From Leptospiraceae bacterium (GTDB lineage Bacteria > Spirochaetota > Leptospiria > Leptospirales > Leptospiraceae): a stretch of DNA of 64,000 nucleotides. Below the pieces are notes generated by a model. It did no database searches and had not been told where the DNA came from. It saw nothing but the letters and a program-made list of their open reading frames with translations. This document shows, piece after piece, positions 59,383 through 64,000 of the stretch (position 1 is the first letter of the stretch; every line of letters begins with the position of its first letter). The stretch is taken from NCBI GenBank assembly GCA_015075105.1, contig JABTUZ010000001.1, positions 186,001-250,000 on the forward strand. The letters are read 5' to 3'. The translations under genes and the position numbers were made by a program.

Positions 59383-61167
59383 TTATTTGAAAAGAAGTAT
59401 ATCAATCCTATTATTTTTAAAAAAAGCGTAGTCATTGATTTGTAAAAGTAAAGGCTCGACTTCACCAATCCCTCTAAATGAAAACCTGTTAAAAAAGAAT
59501 TTTTTTTCATATAGCTTCTCAAAAATATTTCTCGCACGATTTTCTGTTTTCAGTAAATTTTCATGATTGTCTCCAGGTTGAGAAGCATGAGATTGAATTT
59601 CAACTTTATACCCGGGGTAATAACTTAAAATAGATTTGATTTGTTTTAAATACCTTGATTCTGATTCTAAGATTTTTCCTTCAGGAACAGAGATTCGAAT
59701 CGATGAATTATTCATTACTGCTAAAATTCCGGTAGCAAAATTCTCACTTCTTAGAAAAAACTCTTCATTTAGATCGTCTATTCCGGTAAATTCTAATTCC
59801 AATTGAGATAGAGAGCCAACCAAAATTCCCTCATCACTCAATCCATCCCATACAATTGTATCGGATGGATTGTTTAGTCCTGTCCAAGATTTTAATTTAG
59901 TTCTATGCATTTTTCCGTTTTCTATATATTTTTCTATTAGATATAAATTCCATGAATGAATTTTTCGATTATAAATTTTTAGTCGAATTTCTAAAAAATC
60001 ATCCTCGCCATCTCCATCCGGAGTGAAGTTTTTTGAACTGAAAGAAAAGTCAGTTTTGATTCTTTTAGAGTCGATAGAAAAGGTTTTTTCGTAAGAGCTT
60101 ACAAGAAACCCATCGGATTGAATTTCTAATTTATAAAAATATACTCCATCTTGAAGAATCTCGTCTGCTTGATTTTTTAAATTCCATGTAAATTCATCAG
60201 GAATTCGTTCGCCATTGGACTCATAAATAATTTCTTCTTCTTTTGATTTCTTTTTAAATATCAAAAATTTGTAGTGGTCTAATTTTAAGCGTGGTGGAAC
60301 GATTGGAGTAAATACCGGAAGATTTTCCTTGTTTTGTGCGTTAGGCGAAAAGATCGGCAAATTCGATTGGATATCAATACTTTTCATTTCTTGGTTTAAA
60401 ACTATCCCATTGATTTGGATATGAATTTTATTTTGAGCTTTGTCTTCACCTGTGAATTGGTAAGTATAAGTGCCATTGTCCAATAGAATTCCTCTATCAT
60501 TTCTTCCATCCCAGTTCAAACTAAAAGGTACATTTTTGGTATCCCATTGATAGGTTTTCACAACTTCATTTTTATCGTTTAAAAATATTCCTTGCCACTT
60601 ATCCTCGTAGCTACCCTTGATAGTATGCTTGATATTCAGTGTGTCTTGGATTTTGTCTTTATTTGGTGAAAAATATTTTTGATCGATTTTTACTTCGGCT
60701 TTCGGATAAACTGAATCTAAAAAAACAACTCTTTCTGTGGATGTAAGCTCTCTATCGCTATCCGTAGTCAGTGAAAGGTTACAGGTGTATTTACCATCTG
60801 GCAAAACTTTTCCAAGAAAATCAGTTCCAAGCCAAAGAATTGAGTTTGGTAATGGAATATCGAGTGGTTCTAATTGATTATTATCAGAAAACAAATATAG
60901 AAGAAAATTTTTTCTCCTTTTATGTCTTGTATCTGCTTGAAAAGTTTTCACTATTTTCCCGGATTCATCTGTTATAGACAGAACCCAGTTTTTTAAACGC
61001 AGTGGGTTTTTCCATTCTATACTAAATTTTAGAAAATCGTTGTATCCATCGTAATTAGGAGAAATAAAATCAGTATCTGTTTTCAAAATTATATCATCTG
61101 CATATAGATAACTAATTGAAAAAAAATATACGCAAGATATTAGAAGTAAAAATTTATAAAAATTCAT
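59383..61167 (-). CDS. Large OmpA-domain envelope protein with FSPN-type repeats
   Basis: 594 residues with a signal peptide (FLLISCVYFFSISYLYA). Four beta-rich repeats start with a signature: FISPNYDGYNDFL, YFSPNKDKIQDTL, IFSPNAQNKENL and NFTPDGDGEDDFL, similar to FlgD-like/gliding-associated Ig domains. The C-terminal ~110 residues are OmpA-like (YKVEIQSHASQPGDNHENLL, TENRARNIFEKLYEKKFF, GIGEVEP), which should bind peptidoglycan. Likely an outer-envelope structural protein tethered to the cell wall. Confidence 0.82.
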   Translation of the reverse strand: MNFYKFLLLISCVYFFSISYLYADDIILKTDTDFISPNYDGYNDFLKFSIEWKNPLRLKNWVLSITDESGKIVKTFQADTRHKRRKNFLLYLFSDNNQLEPLDIPLPNSILWLGTDFLGKVLPDGKYTCNLSLTTDSDRELTSTERVVFLDSVYPKAEVKIDQKYFSPNKDKIQDTLNIKHTIKGSYEDKWQGIFLNDKNEVVKTYQWDTKNVPFSLNWDGRNDRGILLDNGTYTYQFTGEDKAQNKIHIQINGIVLNQEMKSIDIQSNLPIFSPNAQNKENLPVFTPIVPPRLKLDHYKFLIFKKKSKEEEIIYESNGERIPDEFTWNLKNQADEILQDGVYFYKLEIQSDGFLVSSYEKTFSIDSKRIKTDFSFSSKNFTPDGDGEDDFLEIRLKIYNRKIHSWNLYLIEKYIENGKMHRTKLKSWTGLNNPSDTIVWDGLSDEGILVGSLSQLELEFTGIDDLNEEFFLRSENFATGILAVMNNSSIRISVPEGKILESESRYLKQIKSILSYYPGYKVEIQSHASQPGDNHENLLKTENRARNIFEKLYEKKFFFNRFSFRGIGEVEPLLLQINDYAFFKNNRIDILLFK

Positions 61168-61384
61168 CTTACTTACAAAAATTAAAAAGTAAAATTCAAG
61201 TCATTAGAAAAAAATGGCATTGTTTGTTTTTGATTATAGTTGAAGTGAGTACTCAGAATAATATTTTTTTGAAAAATTGTTGATTTGAAATATAATTCAT
61301 TTGCGTATAAGAAAATTACCATCGCACATCTGCAAAAAAATCTTTCTTGGGAATAAATACGCTCAAATACTTAAAGCAAAAATG

Positions 61385-61509
61385 CAATTTATGACGCAAC
61401 TGCAAAAACCCCTTTCAGGGCTTTTTACAACGCTAGAAAATGGCACTTTTATTGGCTTTTTGAACAATTGCCTTTTCAAAAAACGACTTTTTGCAGGTAC
61501 GCCATTTAT
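61385..61509 (+). repeat. Dispersed ~120-bp repeat, copy C
   Basis: Same orientation as copy A and near-identical to it and to the inverse of copy B. Its frame is open through the whole element (MTQLQKPLSGLFTTLENG, GFLNNCLFKKRLFAGTPF). The surrounding 392-base gap between 61168 and 61559 shows no other feature. Confidence 0.9.
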
Positions 61510-61559
61510 TAGTGATACCCAGTTCTTGCTTAATTTGTTTGCAAGTTGGGTAGTAAGCG

Positions 61560-62054
61560 TTATATATCAAAATTAATATTACTGCATTTCTCGCAAACCG
61601 ATTCTGGTAATAGCTTCCATTTTACAAGATAGGAAAACATAAAACAACCGGCACAAAAGCCAAGAGCTAATTCTAAAAACGCAAAAATAGAAAGAATGCC
61701 AAAAGTTAAAATAAATAGAAACTCTTCTCCAATGTAAAAAAATAGAATTCCGACTATTGTAAAAATTAACCCTATAAGTTGAGCGAATCTTTTTGGCGGA
61801 CCGAAAGCCATTTTAGACGGAAGGTTTAGGGTGGGTATGATAAATTTTAATGCAAGTATTGACATTAAATCAAATTTTGGTCCATACAATACTCTTGCAA
61901 AAAATCCGTACAAAAGAAAGAAGGCGGGTATTGATGATTGTGTTAATATAGATAGAACAGAAAAAATAACTACAGAAAGTGCGATAATTTTTGCTGCAGA
62001 CTCATTAATCAGTTCTGGAAAATTTCCTATTTTCATATAGCCATGATCTTGCAT
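61560..62054 (-). CDS. DUF4395 membrane protein
   Basis: 164 residues; the start could also be the ATG at 62036. Four hydrophobic segments, with the FGPPKRFAQLIGLIFTIVGI and ALGFCAGCFMFSYLVKW blocks typical of DUF4395. The CAGC pair and a C-terminal CEKC suggest metal or redox cysteines near the membrane. Function unknown. The antiporter gene lies 57 bases upstream of its start on the same strand only after a gap, so co-transcription is possible. Confidence 0.75.
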   Translation of the reverse strand: MQDHGYMKIGNFPELINESAAKIIALSVVIFSVLSILTQSSIPAFFLLYGFFARVLYGPKFDLMSILALKFIIPTLNLPSKMAFGPPKRFAQLIGLIFTIVGILFFYIGEEFLFILTFGILSIFAFLELALGFCAGCFMFSYLVKWKLLPESVCEKCSNINFDI

Positions 62055-62110
62055 TTCTAAATAAAGTCAATATTTATCTTTTTGGATGATATAGAATTGA
62101 ACTTCTTTGA

Positions 62111-64000
62111 TTATCTATAAAATTTTTTAGGTGGTTTTAGAAGTAGTATCGAAGAATTTAACTCTTTCATCCATTCATTGTTCAGATTTTTCATCACCCT
62201 CCAGTATTCCATATCGACAAGGGTAAGGTCATAATATTGAATATAGGAAGAGCTAAGTATATTATTGTGAATAATTCGTATAGGATTTATTTTTTTTCTT
62301 TTAGAGTTGTAATGAAAAAACTTTTTTAATTTTTCTTTAGAAAAATCTTCATCGGGATTTTCAACCAATATAGAGATTTCGCTTTCACAATTAATGTAAT
62401 ACCTTCCGGCAATTTCAAGAAGTGCGTCATTTTTCGGGTTATAGTAATGGAGAAGTATTTTTTTGGTTGATATAAATCCTTGATCTATAAAAACTCCCAC
62501 TCCACAGTTTAGCTCACGTATGATTTCTCCTACCTTTCCACCTGTAACACTATCACCAAAAATTGTTCTTGCTGCACCCAGAAAAAGGAAGTTAGGCGAA
62601 ATCTGATTTACGTATTTTGTAATATCTTTTTGTACGTCGATAGAAATTGAAAAAACAGGTCGAACTTTCAGGTCGAGTTCATTTGCAAGAGAAAGAATAG
62701 GCGAGAAAAATTTTTCTTCTCTTTCGTTTATATTCTCCGTGGGAATTGCAGAATCGGAAGGTGGAGAAAAATGAAGTGCAAAAGCCCATTCTTTCTTTTT
62801 TCGGTTGATGAGTCCGCTTATAAGTTTTATAAAAGAAATTCCTGATTCGGATGGACCAAAAGTAAAGGTAATTTTGAATTTTTTCTTGATAGTTTTGAGT
62901 TTGTCTTTTTTTCTTTCAGGGAATAAATTTCTTTTTTGAATCCATGTAAGTAGAGGTCCTGTCATAAAAGTTGTAACAATTGCCATAATCACCATCATTG
63001 TGAATATAGAAGGGCTTAGAACTCCGAGGTCGTAACCAATATTCAAAATTATAAGCTCCATGAGTCCTCTGGTATTCATTAAAGCACCAAGTGAAAGTGA
63101 ATCTTTCCAATTCATTCCAGAATATTTTGCAGCGATAGAACTCCCTCCGAATTTTCCAAGAACAGCAACTGAAATTATCAGTAAAAGTGTAATCCAGTGA
63201 TCGCTTTCATTCAATAAATTGATTTGTGTTCTTAGTCCTGTGAAAACAAAAAATAGAGGTAAAAGAAAAGTCATGCTAATGTCTTCTAAGCGATCCGACA
63301 GTATTTTTCGGAATTTTGTCGATGCAGGCATCACGACTCCCGCAAGAAATGCACCGAATAGAGCGTGGATTCCAATCATTTCTGTAAACAAAGCAGAGGA
63401 AAAAAGTAGGACCAGAACTGCCGACATGACTCCTTTTCCTAAAATTTCTCTGGAAGCATAAATAGACCCCATTCTACTCAAAAGTGGTTGAATAAAATAA
63501 ATCATTATACCGATATAGATCATGGAAAGGACGATAGTTGTCATCGCAGTAAGAATTGTTCCTGTCTGTACTACAGTTACAACAACAGCAAGTGCGCACC
63601 AAGCGGTGATGTCATCAACTGCAGCGCAAGTCAATGCCATCGTACCGAGCTTTGACTTAATAAGCCCTCTTTCTTGAATGATTCTTGCCAATACCGGGAA
63701 AGCAGTGATACTCATGGCAATTCCCATAAATAAAGAGAAAGACGAAAAATAAATATTTCTTGGTGCATACTTTTCAAACAAGAAGATTGAAGTGAATGAG
63801 CCTAAAAGAAATGGAATTACTACACTTGCATGACTTGTAAATATGGCAGCCTCTGTTTTTGCTTTGATTTGATGCAGGTCGAGCTCCATTCCGATGATGA
63901 ACATGAAAAAAATAAGACCTATTTGACTTAAAATTTGGAGTTGCTTTAATGATTCTGTAGAAAATACAATTGCACTCAATTCTGGAAAAACTAAACCGAA
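62111..64000 (-). CDS. CPA2-type cation:proton antiporter, N-terminus outside the window
   Basis: The frame is open to base 64000, where codons read FGLVFPE, the usual first loop of the family, so about 60-70 N-terminal residues lie outside. At least ten membrane helices follow: IGLIFFMFIIGMELDLHQIK, TALTCAAVDDITAWCALAVV (the two ion-binding Asp, DD, typical of electrogenic Na+/H+ or K+/H+ exchangers) and VLVLLFSSALF. From about residue 365 a ~250-residue cytoplasmic tail with two universal-stress-like halves regulates it. Substrate not determined. Confidence 0.9.
   Translation of the reverse strand, partial: FGLVFPELSAIVFSTESLKQLQILSQIGLIFFMFIIGMELDLHQIKAKTEAAIFTSHASVVIPFLLGSFTSIFLFEKYAPRNIYFSSFSLFMGIAMSITAFPVLARIIQERGLIKSKLGTMALTCAAVDDITAWCALAVVVTVVQTGTILTAMTTIVLSMIYIGIMIYFIQPLLSRMGSIYASREILGKGVMSAVLVLLFSSALFTEMIGIHALFGAFLAGVVMPASTKFRKILSDRLEDISMTFLLPLFFVFTGLRTQINLLNESDHWITLLLIISVAVLGKFGGSSIAAKYSGMNWKDSLSLGALMNTRGLMELIILNIGYDLGVLSPSIFTMMVIMAIVTTFMTGPLLTWIQKRNLFPERKKDKLKTIKKKFKITFTFGPSESGISFIKLISGLINRKKKEWAFALHFSPPSDSAIPTENINEREEKFFSPILSLANELDLKVRPVFSISIDVQKDITKYVNQISPNFLFLGAARTIFGDSVTGGKVGEIIRELNCGVGVFIDQGFISTKKILLHYYNPKNDALLEIAGRYYINCESEISILVENPDEDFSKEKLKKFFHYNSKRKKINPIRIIHNNILSSSYIQYYDLTLVDMEYWRVMKNLNNEWMKELNSSILLLKPPKKFYR

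Noticed and set aside
1-64000. Search for tRNA, rRNA, CRISPR arrays, integrases or complete insertion sequences.
   Set aside because: None could be supported; the only mobile-type signals are short repeats, palindromes and gene relics.

Overview
The window is AT-rich chromosomal DNA (by eye about one third G+C) from a spirochaete of the Leptospiraceae, or a close relative. The evidence is an intact DUF1564 gene and two relics of the same family (to my knowledge restricted to Leptospira relatives), a DUF1574-like SGNH protein, an OmpL47-like envelope protein, many short spirochaete-style lipoproteins (signal peptide ending in F/L-x-x-C) and frequent TTG/GTG starts. No rRNA, tRNA or CRISPR array was seen. 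Two genes run off the edges: cheB at the left and a CPA2 cation/proton antiporter at the right.

Region 1 (1-21.8 kb) is mostly core genome. It holds the cheB-cheY-scpA-scpB-pheA-tyrA run (chemotaxis, chromosome condensation, Phe/Tyr synthesis), a DUF2225-truA-outer-membrane protein-lipoprotein operon, a plsC-type acyltransferase, an amgK-murU-like pair for cell-wall sugar recycling followed by hpt, a glycerophosphodiesterase, an NlpC/P60 hydrolase, aat, folE behind a pentanucleotide repeat, and efp divergent from a lysine-2,3-aminomutase-family gene (an EpmB candidate). Region 2 (21.8-29.5 kb) has a GAF-adenylate/guanylate cyclase, membrane proteins, a duplicated-domain DUF1566 lipoprotein flanked by relics of DUF1564 and vapC genes, and rfbA-rfbC with a rhodanese-like protein.

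Region 3 (29.5-35.4 kb) is a tightly packed seven-gene run. It encodes a lipoprotein, a secreted protein, an HtrA-like protease, a protease-like paralogue without the triad, a REC-HATPase regulator, RNase HI and a small lipoprotein. Region 4 (35.4-42 kb) is accessory and eroded. It contains a dead copy of a ~0.9 kb DUF1564 module, an SGNH-like protein, a cobalamin riboswitch driving two unknown surface lipoproteins, a lytic transglycosylase, and the remains of a type I restriction-modification locus broken up by palindromes, a GIY-YIG fragment, a ~120 bp dispersed repeat and a 21-bp tandem repeat.

Region 5 (42-57.4 kb) returns to ordinary genes: an APP1-type phosphatase, the DUF2157/DUF4401/GDYXXLXY membrane trio, an amidohydrolase, a TrkA-type regulator, mutY, an OmpL47-like/LysM-FecR pair, a Crp/Fnr regulator next to nnrS with a perfect FNR-type palindrome between them, a glycosyltransferase, an HD-like protein and malic enzyme. 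Region 6 (57.4-64 kb) has the intact DUF1564 module, a GerMN lipoprotein-like protein, a large OmpA-domain protein, a third copy of the dispersed repeat, a DUF4395 protein and the truncated antiporter.

The best candidates for undescribed biology are the B12-riboswitch lipoprotein operon, the protease/pseudoprotease/REC-HATPase operon, the dispersed repeat with conserved coding potential, and the DUF1564 module with its long conserved leader. All family assignments come from motif reading; no database search was run.
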